NCBI GenBank assembly: GCA_003554685.1 | Contig: PWHA01000216.1 | Coordinates: 1 to 5,791 of the forward strand | Reading direction: 5' to 3' | Length of the DNA stretch: 5,791 bases | DNA from: Halanaerobiaceae bacterium | GTDB taxonomy: Bacteria; Bacillota; Halanaerobiia; Halanaerobiales; Halarsenatibacteraceae | Shown: positions 1 through 5,791 of the stretch, one piece after another | Numbering within the stretch: the stretch's first letter is position 1 | How the letters are laid out: every line of letters starts with the position of its first letter | The notes under the pieces: generated by a model | Told to the model about the DNA's origin: nothing | The model's input: the letters and a program-made list of their open reading frames with translations, nothing else | Database searches by the model: none | Position numbers and translations under genes: made by a program

Positions 1-92
1 CAAAAATTTTTATTAACGCAGGGATTGTTGTTCTAAGTGTTGAAAACTTGCGCAGAGCTTTGTTACCTGGAAAGACATTAATTTTTAACCTA
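1..92. other. AT-rich upstream region, no gene recognised
   Basis: I see no supported gene here. One forward frame is open from the left edge (position 3) to a TAA at 108-110, giving 35 codons with no recognisable motif. It could be the tail of an upstream gene or chance. The palindrome AAAAATTTTT lies at 2-11. The region most likely separates this operon from whatever lies to the left. Confidence 0.4.
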
Positions 93-121
93 TTGCTTAG
101 ATTTTGTTAATAATATAAAAT
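93..121 (+). promoter_or_regulatory. Candidate sigma-A-type promoter of the transporter operon
   Basis: TTGCTT (93-98) could be a -35 element (3 of 6 matches to TTGACA). It is followed after 17 bases by TAAAAT (116-121), a -10 element with 5 of 6 matches to TATAAT, in very AT-rich sequence. TATAAA at 114-119 is an overlapping alternative -10 with a 15-base spacer. Transcription would begin near 128, leaving a leader of about 100 bases before the ATG at 225. The weak -35 makes this tentative. A second -10-like hexamer, TATACT (176-181), has no matching -35 at the right distance. Confidence 0.4.
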
Positions 122-126
122 GTAGC

Positions 127-140
127 TTGAAGCGCTTGTA
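127..140. promoter_or_regulatory. Palindromic operator-like site (CcpA/LacI-family-like core)
   Basis: A perfect 8-base palindrome, AAGCGCTT (130-137), sits directly over the expected transcription start of the candidate promoter. The central CG with flanking A and T resembles catabolite-responsive elements bound by CcpA and other LacI-family operators. The flanks match the cre consensus poorly: the TG and CA ends are missing, and only an outer T127/A140 pair is symmetric. If real, the position suggests repression by blocking initiation. It could equally be a chance palindrome. Confidence 0.28.
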
Positions 141-206
141 ATAATATGTGGAGGTGGTAGCTGGTTAAAAATAGCTATACTTGCAGGTCGATTCGTTTAA
201 AAAACT

Positions 207-214
207 AAAGGGGG
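207..214 (+). promoter_or_regulatory. Ribosome binding site that sets the lipoprotein start
   Basis: AAAGGGGG is complementary to the 3' end of 16S rRNA. It ends 10 bases before the ATG at 225, but only 1 base before the in-frame TTG at 216. This strongly favours the ATG. A similar site, AAAAGGGGG, precedes ATPase F. Confidence 0.8.
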
Positions 215-224
215 TTTGTTAAGC

Positions 225-1808
225 ATGAAAAAATTTTTAGTTTTGTTGATTATTCCAGCTTTATTGTTGGGGTTAATGATCAGTGGTTGTGAACCGGAAG
301 AAGTAGATCCTGAAGAACCGGTCGAAGTTGCACAGGACATGAAGATTGCCATAGGGGCAGAACCGGAAAACCTTGATCCGTTGAAGATGATGTCTGCTCC
401 GGCTGCCACTGTTGCTGAGCACATGGTTGAAAATTTGATTTATTTAGCGGAAGACGGCACTCTTGAGCCGGCGCTTGCCGAAGAGTGGGAGCCGACTGAA
501 GAAGGAGATGGCTGGTTGCTGCACCTGCGTGAAGGAGTAACATTCCACGACGGTGAACCCTTTAATGCTGAAGCGGTCAAGTACAACCTGGATCGCTTTA
601 TGGCTACCGGTGACTTCGAAGGTGAAGAAGCAGCTGTTTTTGCTTTCTTGCTTGGGGAAATCAATGAAGTGGAAGTTGTTGATGAATATATTGTAAAACT
701 ACACCTCGAACAAGAATTTGCCCCTATTGCTTCCCACCTGTCCCATTCCTTTATCGGTATGCACAGCCCTGCTTCCCTGGAAGCCTTAGGGGAGGGCGAA
801 AATGTCGAAGCTCCGGTTGGAACCGGACCGTTCAAGTATGCCGGATGGGAGCGCGGTGAACGGGTTACCATGGAGAAAAATGAAGACTACTGGGGTAACA
901 TTCCTGAGCTCGATACTGTCACTTTTGAGTTTGTCGAAGAAGACAGCTCACGGGTGATTATGCTCGAGACCGGAGAGGTCCACGCTATTATGGCCGTTCC
1001 CCCGGCTGAGATTGATCGGCTTGAAGCAGAAGAAGGCATTGATGTAGTTTTTGAAGATAGTGTACGGGTAAACTATATCGGTTATAACCTGGAAAGAGAA
1101 TTGTTCGAAGATGTCAGGGTTCGCCAGGCGCTAAACCATGCAATTGATAAAGAAGCGATAATTGAGACAATATTCCAGGGTGTTGGTTCACCTTCCACTG
1201 CTCCGATCGTCCCGGCTATCTTTGGGTACACGGAAGTTGGCCCTTACGAATATGATCCTGAGAAGGCAATGGATCTGCTGGCTGAAGCCGGTTATGAAGA
1301 TGGTTTTGAAATGGAGCTCTACCATCCGACCGGTCGTTATCCGATGGATGACACAGTAATTGAAACAGTTCAAGCTATGTTGTCTGAAATTGGTATTGAT
1401 GCCAGCCTGACTACTTATGACTGGGGCACCTATCTCGATACGGTGATCGTGCCGCCGGAAGATGCTGAACATGATGCTTACATGCTGGGTTGGGGAACAG
1501 TGACACTGGATGCCGACTATGGTCTTTATGCTCTGTTCCACTCCGATGAGTGGCCTCCTTCGAACAATGTATCCTACTATGCTGACGACGAAGTCGATGC
1601 ATTGCTTGAAGAGGCCCGGGTAACCCCGGACAGGGATGTTCGTGAAGAACTCTACCATGAGGCTATCGAAATCATCTGGAACGATGCACCCTGGATCTTC
1701 CTGCATAACGAAGGTCAGGTTAATGCCGAACTTTCCAATGTTCAAGGCTTAATTCATCACCCGTTGGAAAACATCTCGGCCTGGAATGCCTATATTGAAG
1801 GAGAGTAA
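225..1808 (+). CDS. Peptide-type ABC transporter substrate-binding lipoprotein (SBP family 5, GsiB-like)
   Basis: Extracellular solute receptor of the importer, 527 residues, normal for family 5 (DppA/OppA/GsiB/NikA). It begins MKKFLVLL, followed by a hydrophobic stretch and a lipobox I-S-G-C with the lipidated cysteine at 22, so it should be anchored to the outer face of the membrane. Family segments visible are LREGVTFHDG (101-110) with FNAEAVKYNLDR (113-124), PVGTGPF (197-203) and VRQALNHAID (299-308). D431, in LDADYG, lies where peptide-binding members often carry an acidic residue for the ligand amino group (inference). Motifs such as EWPP (442-445) and the C-terminal IIW-x-x-APWI recall E. 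coli GsiB from memory; no alignment was run. The mature chain is very acidic, about 113 D+E against 22 K+R by hand count. The ATG was chosen over TTG 216 on Shine-Dalgarno spacing and because the signal peptide then starts M-K-K. Function as a family-5 receptor is near certain; glutathione, dipeptide, oligopeptide or another ligand remains open. Confidence 0.93.
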   Translation: MKKFLVLLIIPALLLGLMISGCEPEEVDPEEPVEVAQDMKIAIGAEPENLDPLKMMSAPAATVAEHMVENLIYLAEDGTLEPALAEEWEPTEEGDGWLLHLREGVTFHDGEPFNAEAVKYNLDRFMATGDFEGEEAAVFAFLLGEINEVEVVDEYIVKLHLEQEFAPIASHLSHSFIGMHSPASLEALGEGENVEAPVGTGPFKYAGWERGERVTMEKNEDYWGNIPELDTVTFEFVEEDSSRVIMLETGEVHAIMAVPPAEIDRLEAEEGIDVVFEDSVRVNYIGYNLERELFEDVRVRQALNHAIDKEAIIETIFQGVGSPSTAPIVPAIFGYTEVGPYEYDPEKAMDLLAEAGYEDGFEMELYHPTGRYPMDDTVIETVQAMLSEIGIDASLTTYDWGTYLDTVIVPPEDAEHDAYMLGWGTVTLDADYGLYALFHSDEWPPSNNVSYYADDEVDALLEEARVTPDRDVREELYHEAIEIIWNDAPWIFLHNEGQVNAELSNVQGLIHHPLENISAWNAYIEGE

Positions 1809-1833
1809 TTCTGGAAAAGCAAATCCGGAATTA
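1806..1833 (+). other. Stem-loop overlapping the lipoprotein stop codon
   Basis: Bases 1806-1815 can pair with 1824-1833 in an uninterrupted 10-bp stem (one G-U pair, U1812-G1827) with an 8-base A-rich loop. The stem begins at the U of the TAA stop. No U-run follows directly (TTTTT begins 11 bases later), so it is not a standard terminator. A hairpin here may protect the 3' end of a processed lipoprotein mRNA, as intergenic hairpins do in other binding-protein operons. A terminating ribosome would temporarily melt it. Confidence 0.45.
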
Positions 1834-1846
1834 ATAAGCTGAGTTT

Positions 1847-1906
1847 TTCAGGGGCAGGGTGAATTAGCCGATTAAGCGTTTCTGGCGCCCTCCCTCTGAA
1901 TTTATT
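1847..1906 (+). terminator. Long GC-rich helix plus U-rich stretch: candidate partial terminator (attenuator)
   Basis: Bases 1847-1861 pair with 1886-1900: 14 of 15 positions pair, including two G-U pairs, with one C-C mismatch (1855/1892) and a 24-base loop. TTTATT (1901-1906) follows at once. A strong stem followed by U-rich RNA resembles an intrinsic terminator, but the U-tract is short and interrupted and the loop is large, so only partial termination is likely. Lying between the receptor gene and the permeases, it would let the cell make more receptor than membrane channel. It might act purely as an mRNA-stability element. Confidence 0.45.
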
Positions 1907-1915
1907 GTCAGGGAG
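1890..1915 (+). promoter_or_regulatory. Alternative hairpin enclosing the permease B Shine-Dalgarno site
   Basis: CTCCCT-c-TGA (1890-1899) can pair with TCAGGGAG (1908-1915): 8 bp with one bulged C and an 8-base loop. The 3' arm holds GGGAG (1911-1915), the only Shine-Dalgarno-like sequence before the GTG at 1928. That site is 12 bases from the start codon, which is long. This hairpin would hide the ribosome binding site, and it cannot form together with the 1847-1900 helix because both use 1890-1899. The larger helix should form first and be more stable. Confidence 0.35.
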
Positions 1916-1927
1916 TTGAATTTATAG

Positions 1928-2863
1928 GTGTACGGTTACATTATTAGAAGGTTACTGCTTGCTGTTCCAGTTTTAATCGGGGTTTCTATTCTTGTTTTTG
2001 CCATTATTAGATTTATACCTGGTGACCCCGCCCGGGCTATAGCCGGAGTTCATGCCAGTGAATCGTATATTGAACAGGTTCGTTCGGAGCTTCTTCTCGA
2101 TGAACCCTTGCATGTGCAGTATTTTGTCTATGCTGCCAACCTCTTGCAGGGAGACATGGGCCGTTCTACCTTTACCCGCAGACCGGTGACTGTGGAGCTG
2201 TATGAACGATTTCCGAATACCTTACTCCTGACTGTAACAGCGATGGGTATTGCTACAGTAATTGGTATGAGCGCCGGGATTGTTTCTGCTACCAAACGCT
2301 ATTCCTTGTTTGACAATTTTAGCATGTTGGCTGCCCTGGTTGGAGTAGCAGCACCGGTTTTCTGGCTGGGGTTGATGTTCCAACTGCTTTTTGCGGTAAA
2401 CCTTGGCTGGCTGCCCTCGGGTGGTATGGGAACCTGGCAGCATTTGGTTTTACCAGCATTGACCCTCGGGCTGGCCACTACCGCCCTGATTGCTCGCATT
2501 ACTCGTTCGAGCATGCTCGATGTTTTGCGTCAGGATTATATTACTACAGCTCGTTCAAAAGGTCTTGTCGAGCGGGTAGTTACTTACAAGCACGCTCTGA
2601 AAAATGCTTTAATCCCGGTAATTACCGTGATGGGCATGCAGTTCGGGATTTTGCTCGGTGGTGCTGTGTTGACCGAGACTGTTTTTTCCTGGCCCGGTGT
2701 CGGTCGTCTCATGGTGGATTCGATCTTAGCCCGGGATTACCCGGTGGTGCAGGGAGCCGTCCTCGTGCTGGCTGTGTTTTTTGTCACCATTAATCTGGTA
2801 GTAGACATTATCTATGCTTTTCTCGATCCCCGGATCACTTACGGTACGCAGGAGGTGAAGTAA
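1928..2863 (+). CDS. dppB: ABC transporter permease, DppB/NikB/GsiC type
   Basis: First of two membrane subunits forming the import channel, 311 residues, typical length. The start MYGYIIRRLLLAVPVL is characteristic of the B-type permeases. Six membrane segments can be read at about 9-30, 99-121, 134-157, 174-190, 226-249 and 275-298, with a roughly 70-residue external loop after the first that contains GDMGRS. The cytoplasmic EAA coupling loop, which contacts an ATPase, lies at about 203-230 (YITTARSKG...NALIP). The GTG start is fixed at its 5' limit by an in-frame TAG immediately before it (1925-1927), and no better downstream start fits the family N-terminus. The symbol reflects family and gene position; NikB or GsiC would be equally valid names. 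The Shine-Dalgarno site is distant and possibly structured, so translation may be limited relative to the receptor. Confidence 0.93.
   Translation: MYGYIIRRLLLAVPVLIGVSILVFAIIRFIPGDPARAIAGVHASESYIEQVRSELLLDEPLHVQYFVYAANLLQGDMGRSTFTRRPVTVELYERFPNTLLLTVTAMGIATVIGMSAGIVSATKRYSLFDNFSMLAALVGVAAPVFWLGLMFQLLFAVNLGWLPSGGMGTWQHLVLPALTLGLATTALIARITRSSMLDVLRQDYITTARSKGLVERVVTYKHALKNALIPVITVMGMQFGILLGGAVLTETVFSWPGVGRLMVDSILARDYPVVQGAVLVLAVFFVTINLVVDIIYAFLDPRITYGTQEVK
2851..2858 (+). promoter_or_regulatory. Ribosome binding site of permease C, inside the end of permease B
   Basis: GGAGGTGA is a near-perfect Shine-Dalgarno sequence ending 10 bases before the GTG at 2869. It lies within the last codons of permease B, so a ribosome finishing B is placed at the C start. 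This supports the GTG start and suggests translational coupling. Confidence 0.8.
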
Positions 2864-2868
2864 TTTCA

Positions 2869-3762
2869 GTGAACAAAAAAAATGATATTGTAAGCCAACT
2901 GCAGACCCCGAAAAGTGATACGGAAATTAGACAGGTTTGGCGCCATTTGCGATGCAATCGAATGGCTATGATTGGCCTGGCAATACTAACTTTGTTTATT
3001 TCTTGTGCAATTTTTGCCCCGCTGCTAACCCCCTATGATCCAACTAAAATTGAATTAGCTAATGCCATGCAAAATCCTTCAGCTGAGAACTTACTGGGAA
3101 CCGATTGGCAGGGCCGGGATGTTTTTACAAGGATTCTTCATGGGGGGCGAATATCTTTAGCGATCGGCTTTATTTCTGTATCGATCGGCTTAGTGGTTGG
3201 AGTTCCGGTTGGATCTTTATCCGGCTATTTCGGTGGTAAGTTTGATTTGTTTATTCAAAGGCTCATTGATATCATGATTGCTTTTCCGGGAATTCTGCTG
3301 GCCATTGTGGTTGTTACAGTTCTTGGGGTTGGAGTGGAAAGAGTAATGATTGCGGTTGGTATCGCTTCTATACCGATATATACCCGTTTGGTGCGTGGCT
3401 CTGTGCTCTCGGTCAAAGAAGAGGGTTTTGTTGCTGCAGCCAAATCGCTTGGTATTAAAGACTCACGGATCATTGTCCGCCATATTTTGCCTAACTGTCT
3501 GGGTCCGATAATAGTCCAGTCTACATTTCAAGTTGCTACAGCGATCCTCTGGGCGGCCGGGCTGGGTTTTTTAGGACTGGGTGCCCAACCCCCGGATCCG
3601 GAGTGGGGGTTGATGCTGAGCAGAGGAAGAGAGTATATGCGTGCAGCTCATTACCTGACTACCTATCCCGGGCTGGCCATTTTATTAATGGTCCTTGGTT
3701 TTAACCTGCTTGGAGACGGTTTGCGTGATGCTCTTGACCCCCGTTCAAGAAAGTACAGGTAA
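2869..3762 (+). CDS. dppC: ABC transporter permease, DppC/NikC/GsiD type
   Basis: Second channel subunit and partner of permease B, 297 residues, normal for the family. A short cytoplasmic N-terminus with RHLRCNRMAMIG leads into membrane segment 1 (about 33-53), the OppC-type N-terminal region. The family signature LGTDWQGRDVFTRIL is at 76-90 and continues HGGRISLAIG. Further membrane segments lie at about 97-119, 135-154, 156-172, 209-236 and 264-283. The EAA loop is at about 185-208 (EGFVAAAKSLG...RHILP), and PPDPEWG (241-247) plus the C-terminal GDGLRDALDPR (282-292) are also typical. It starts with GTG 5 bases after the permease B stop. The symbol reflects family and position; substrate specificity is not set by this subunit. 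Confidence 0.93.
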   Translation: MNKKNDIVSQLQTPKSDTEIRQVWRHLRCNRMAMIGLAILTLFISCAIFAPLLTPYDPTKIELANAMQNPSAENLLGTDWQGRDVFTRILHGGRISLAIGFISVSIGLVVGVPVGSLSGYFGGKFDLFIQRLIDIMIAFPGILLAIVVVTVLGVGVERVMIAVGIASIPIYTRLVRGSVLSVKEEGFVAAAKSLGIKDSRIIVRHILPNCLGPIIVQSTFQVATAILWAAGLGFLGLGAQPPDPEWGLMLSRGREYMRAAHYLTTYPGLAILLMVLGFNLLGDGLRDALDPRSRKYR

Positions 3763-3791
3763 CATATGTAACTATTTTTGTGTCAATAATT

Positions 3792-3800
3792 AAAGGAAGG
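3792..3800 (+). promoter_or_regulatory. Ribosome binding site of ATPase D
   Basis: AAAGGAAGG ends 8 bases before the ATG at 3809. It lies in the 46-base AT-rich gap (3763-3808) after permease C, in which I see no convincing promoter or terminator, so D is probably read from the same transcript. Confidence 0.75.
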
Positions 3801-3808
3801 TTGCATAA

Positions 3809-4798
3809 ATGAGCGAGTTGCTAAAGGTTGAGGATTTAAGGACCACATTCTACACCGATGAGGCCGTTATTCGTGCCGTAGATGGCGTTTCATTTGAAGT
3901 AAAACCGGGCGAGGTAGTGGGACTTGTCGGTGAATCAGGCTGCGGTAAAAGCGTGATTTCTTTGAGTATTATGCGATTAATTTATTATCCTCCCGGAAAA
4001 ATCGAGGGAGGCAAAATTTATTTAAGCGGTCGAAATTTGTTATCTGTCAGTGAAAGAGAAATGCGCCGGATCAGGGGCAACGACATTGCCATGATCTTTC
4101 AGGAGCCGATGACTTCTTTAAACCCGGTTTATAAGATTGGAGACCAGGTTAGCGAAGCAATCATTCTTCACCAGGGCCTTGAACGTTCAGCAGCCTGGAA
4201 AGAGGCGGCCAGGATGATCGAACTGGTCGGAATTCCGCGACCAAAAGAAGTCCTTGACAACTATCCTCATCAGTTGAGTGGGGGAATGCGCCAGCGGGCG
4301 ATGATCGCCATGGCTTTATCCTGTAACCCGAAACTTTTAATTGCCGACGAGCCGACAACGGCTTTAGATGTGACTATTCAGGCCCAGATACTTGAACTAA
4401 TGAGAGATTTGAAAGAAAGAATAAATACGTCGATTATTTTTATCACCCACGACCTGGGAGTAATTGCCGAAATGGCCCAGCACGTAGTGGTCATGTATTC
4501 AGGCAAAATTGTCGAGGATGCAGATGTTGAATCCCTTTTTAATAATCCTAAACATCCTTATACTGCCGGCCTGATTCACTCCAAGCCGAGGTTGGATGAG
4601 GAAAAGGAAGTTTTAGATTTTATTCCCGGTAATGTTCCCAATCCCATGGCTATGCCGCAAGGATGTGCCTTCAATCCCCGCTGTAAAGAAGTAATGGAGA
4701 TTTGTCAGCAGGAAATGCCAGATCTGATTGAAACAAACCCGGGCCGCCAGGTCAGATGCTGGCTCTACCAGAAGCAGAAGGCAAAAGGGGGAACATAA
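3809..4798 (+). CDS. dppD: Oligopeptide/dipeptide ABC transporter ATP-binding protein, DppD/OppD type
   Basis: Cytoplasmic ATPase subunit, 329 residues, complete. In order: Walker A GESGCGKS (41-48), Q-loop Gln98 in IFQEPMTSLNP, signature LSGGMRQR (156-163), Walker B LLIADEP (176-182) with catalytic Glu181, D-loop ALD (185-187) and switch His214. All catalytic elements are intact. The C-terminal Opp/Dpp extension carries four cysteines, C286, C292, C299 and C317, in the G-C-x5-C-x6-C...C arrangement. In some characterised Opp/Dpp ATPases this arrangement binds a [4Fe-4S] cluster, so a cluster here is inference. IYYPPGKIEGG after Walker A is usual for the D-type subunit and helps tell it from F. 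Its stop codon is directly followed by the ATPase F start. Charges are roughly balanced (about 43 acidic, 37 basic), unlike the receptor. Confidence 0.94.
   Translation: MSELLKVEDLRTTFYTDEAVIRAVDGVSFEVKPGEVVGLVGESGCGKSVISLSIMRLIYYPPGKIEGGKIYLSGRNLLSVSEREMRRIRGNDIAMIFQEPMTSLNPVYKIGDQVSEAIILHQGLERSAAWKEAARMIELVGIPRPKEVLDNYPHQLSGGMRQRAMIAMALSCNPKLLIADEPTTALDVTIQAQILELMRDLKERINTSIIFITHDLGVIAEMAQHVVVMYSGKIVEDADVESLFNNPKHPYTAGLIHSKPRLDEEKEVLDFIPGNVPNPMAMPQGCAFNPRCKEVMEICQQEMPDLIETNPGRQVRCWLYQKQKAKGGT
4783..4791 (+). promoter_or_regulatory. Ribosome binding site of ATPase F, inside the end of ATPase D
   Basis: AAAAGGGGG ends 7 bases before the ATG at 4799 and lies in the last codons of ATPase D. 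With no gap between the D stop and the F start, the two ATPases are likely coupled in translation and made in similar amounts. Confidence 0.75.
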
Positions 4799-5782
4799 AT
4801 GGAAACCCCTCAACAGGTACTTGCAGTAGAGGGACTTAAAAAGTATTTTCCGATTAGAGCAGGAGTTTTTTCCCGGCTGGCAGGTTATGTCAAGGCAGTG
4901 GATGGTATTGACTTTAAAATCTATTCCGGGCAGGCTTACGGATTGGTTGGCGAGTCCGGCTGCGGCAAATCTACTGCCGGCTTGGCCATTTTGAACATGA
5001 TAAGACCTACTGCCGGTAAGATTATGTTCAAAGATAAGGATGTCATGGCCGTGAGCAAGGAAGAACTGCGTGAACTGCGTCAGGAAATGCAGATCATTTT
5101 TCAAGATCCCTACAGTTCGCTTAATCCGCGGATGAGTATTGGTGAAGCGATCGGTGAAGCCCTGGAAGTGCACGGTATTGCCCGGGGTAAGGAACGCCGT
5201 GATCGGGTTATATCAGTTTTAAGAGAATGCGGACTTGATAGCCACCACTACCGCCGCTATCCGCATGAATTTTCCGGTGGACAGCGCCAGAGGGTCGGTA
5301 TAGCCCGGGCCCTGGTCCTTGAGCCGGAATTTATTGTTGCCGACGAACCTATTTCTGCCCTGGATGTTTCCATTCAGTCGCAAATTGTCAACCTGCTCGA
5401 AAGGCTGCAGGAAAAGTTTGGTTTAACGTTTCTCTTTATTTCTCATGATCTAAGCGTAGTTAAGCATATAGCCGACCGGGTCGGGGTTATGTATTTGGGG
5501 CGTATTGTTGAAGAGGCTGCAAAAAAAGAATTTTACAACTCACCGATGCATCCTTATTCGCAGGCCCTGCTCTCAGCGATACCATCCATGCAACCCTCGG
5601 CCAAAAAAGAAAGGATTATACTTACAGGGGATGTTCCCAGTCCTTCGAATCCACCTGATGGGTGTACTTTCCATACCCGCTGTCCTTATGCTGAGGCGAT
5701 TTGCTTTGATACAGTTCCTGTATTGAAAAAGGTCGGTCCTGACCATTTCGCTTCCTGTCACCTGGTAAAAGAGAGTGATTAA
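4799..5782 (+). CDS. dppF: Dipeptide/oligopeptide ABC transporter ATP-binding protein, DppF/OppF type
   Basis: Second cytoplasmic ATPase, 327 residues, complete; it should pair with ATPase D to power the B/C channel. The F-type N-terminus is clear: LKKYFPIRAGVF (13-24) and VKAVDGIDF (31-39). Walker A GESGCGKS is at 51-58, Q-loop Gln102 in IFQDPYSSLNPRM, signature FSGGQRQR (158-165), Walker B FIVADEP (178-184) with catalytic Glu183, D-loop SALD (186-189) and switch His216. The C-terminal extension again holds four cysteines, C289, C295, C302 and C320, spaced as in ATPase D, so it may carry an iron-sulfur cluster too (inference). It follows D with no gap. It is the last gene visible; the 9 bases after its TAA show no terminator, so the operon end lies outside the window. 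Confidence 0.94.
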   Translation: METPQQVLAVEGLKKYFPIRAGVFSRLAGYVKAVDGIDFKIYSGQAYGLVGESGCGKSTAGLAILNMIRPTAGKIMFKDKDVMAVSKEELRELRQEMQIIFQDPYSSLNPRMSIGEAIGEALEVHGIARGKERRDRVISVLRECGLDSHHYRRYPHEFSGGQRQRVGIARALVLEPEFIVADEPISALDVSIQSQIVNLLERLQEKFGLTFLFISHDLSVVKHIADRVGVMYLGRIVEEAAKKEFYNSPMHPYSQALLSAIPSMQPSAKKERIILTGDVPSPSNPPDGCTFHTRCPYAEAICFDTVPVLKKVGPDHFASCHLVKESD

Positions 5783-5791
5783 ACAGGCATA

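Noticed and set aside
3..110. Open frame of 35 codons running in from the left edge
   Set aside because: No recognisable motif, no start or Shine-Dalgarno site inside the window, and a length that can occur by chance. It could be an upstream gene's tail but cannot be supported.
150..157. GGAGGTGG, a strong Shine-Dalgarno-like sequence in the leader
   Set aside because: No start codon at proper spacing opens more than a few codons, so it does not mark a gene.
146..160. Tiny reading frame M-W-R-W-stop, suggesting a tryptophan leader peptide
   Set aside because: No Shine-Dalgarno site precedes its ATG, it has only four codons, and no terminator/antiterminator pair follows it. The downstream genes are unrelated to tryptophan.
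158..177. Small inverted repeat TAGCT...AGCTA in the leader
   Set aside because: Only 5 bp with a 10-base loop and no U-run; too weak to call a riboswitch, T-box or terminator.
216..224. In-frame TTG start adding three residues (M-L-S) to the receptor
   Set aside because: It lies only 1 base after the Shine-Dalgarno AAAGGGGG, while the ATG at 225 is 10 bases away and gives a standard M-K-K signal peptide.
1188..1745. 185-codon antisense reading frame inside the receptor gene
   Set aside because: It lies opposite a clear family-5 receptor, shows no recognisable domain and is explained by codon composition of the real gene.
3161..3191. Direct repeat CGATCGGCTT (3161-3170 and 3182-3191) in permease C
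   Set aside because: The copies are in frame 21 bases apart and encode repeated Ile-Gly in a membrane segment. This is best explained by codon reuse, not a recombination or binding site.
4613..5173. 186-codon antisense reading frame across the ATPase D/F junction
   Set aside because: It lies opposite two intact ATPases, with no recognisable protein features, so it is a shadow frame.

Overview
The window holds one complete five-gene operon on the + strand for a binding-protein-dependent ABC importer of the peptide/nickel (Opp/Dpp/Nik) family. The order is substrate-binding lipoprotein, permease B, permease C, ATPase D, ATPase F. Nearly all sequence from 225 to 5782 is coding. I see no mobile element, CRISPR array, tRNA or rRNA, and no sign of a previously undescribed system.

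The host looks like a Gram-positive, Firmicutes-type bacterium, probably of the clostridial kind. The binding protein is a lipoprotein (lipobox ending at Cys22) rather than a periplasmic protein. Ribosome binding sites are strong and purine-rich (AAAGGGGG, GGAGGTGA, AAAGGAAGG, AAAAGGGGG), GTG starts occur, and the AT-rich upstream region contrasts with moderate-GC genes. The mature binding protein is extremely acidic while the cytoplasmic ATPase D is nearly charge-balanced. That would fit a surface exposed to high salt or high pH, but it does not identify the organism.

Layout: 1-224 is an AT-rich upstream region with a plausible sigma-A-type promoter (93-121), a palindrome resembling the core of CcpA/LacI-family operators (127-140), and the first Shine-Dalgarno site. 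The binding protein follows (225-1808). Next is a 119-base gap rich in RNA structure: a stem-loop on the stop codon, a long GC-rich helix followed by a U-rich stretch, and a competing helix over the next Shine-Dalgarno site. Permease B (1928-2863) and permease C (2869-3762) are 5 bases apart and both start with GTG. After a 46-base AT-rich gap comes ATPase D (3809-4798), directly abutted by ATPase F (4799-5782). The last 9 bases show nothing.

Together the lipoprotein would capture a peptide-like solute outside the membrane. The B/C heterodimer would form the channel, and the D/F heterodimer would drive import by ATP hydrolysis. The binding protein resembles E. coli GsiB (glutathione) in several motifs, but substrate cannot be settled from sequence alone. 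The least ordinary features are the structured gap between binding protein and permeases, which may set the protein ratio, and the four-cysteine tails on both ATPases, which match the iron-sulfur site known in some Opp/Dpp ATPases.
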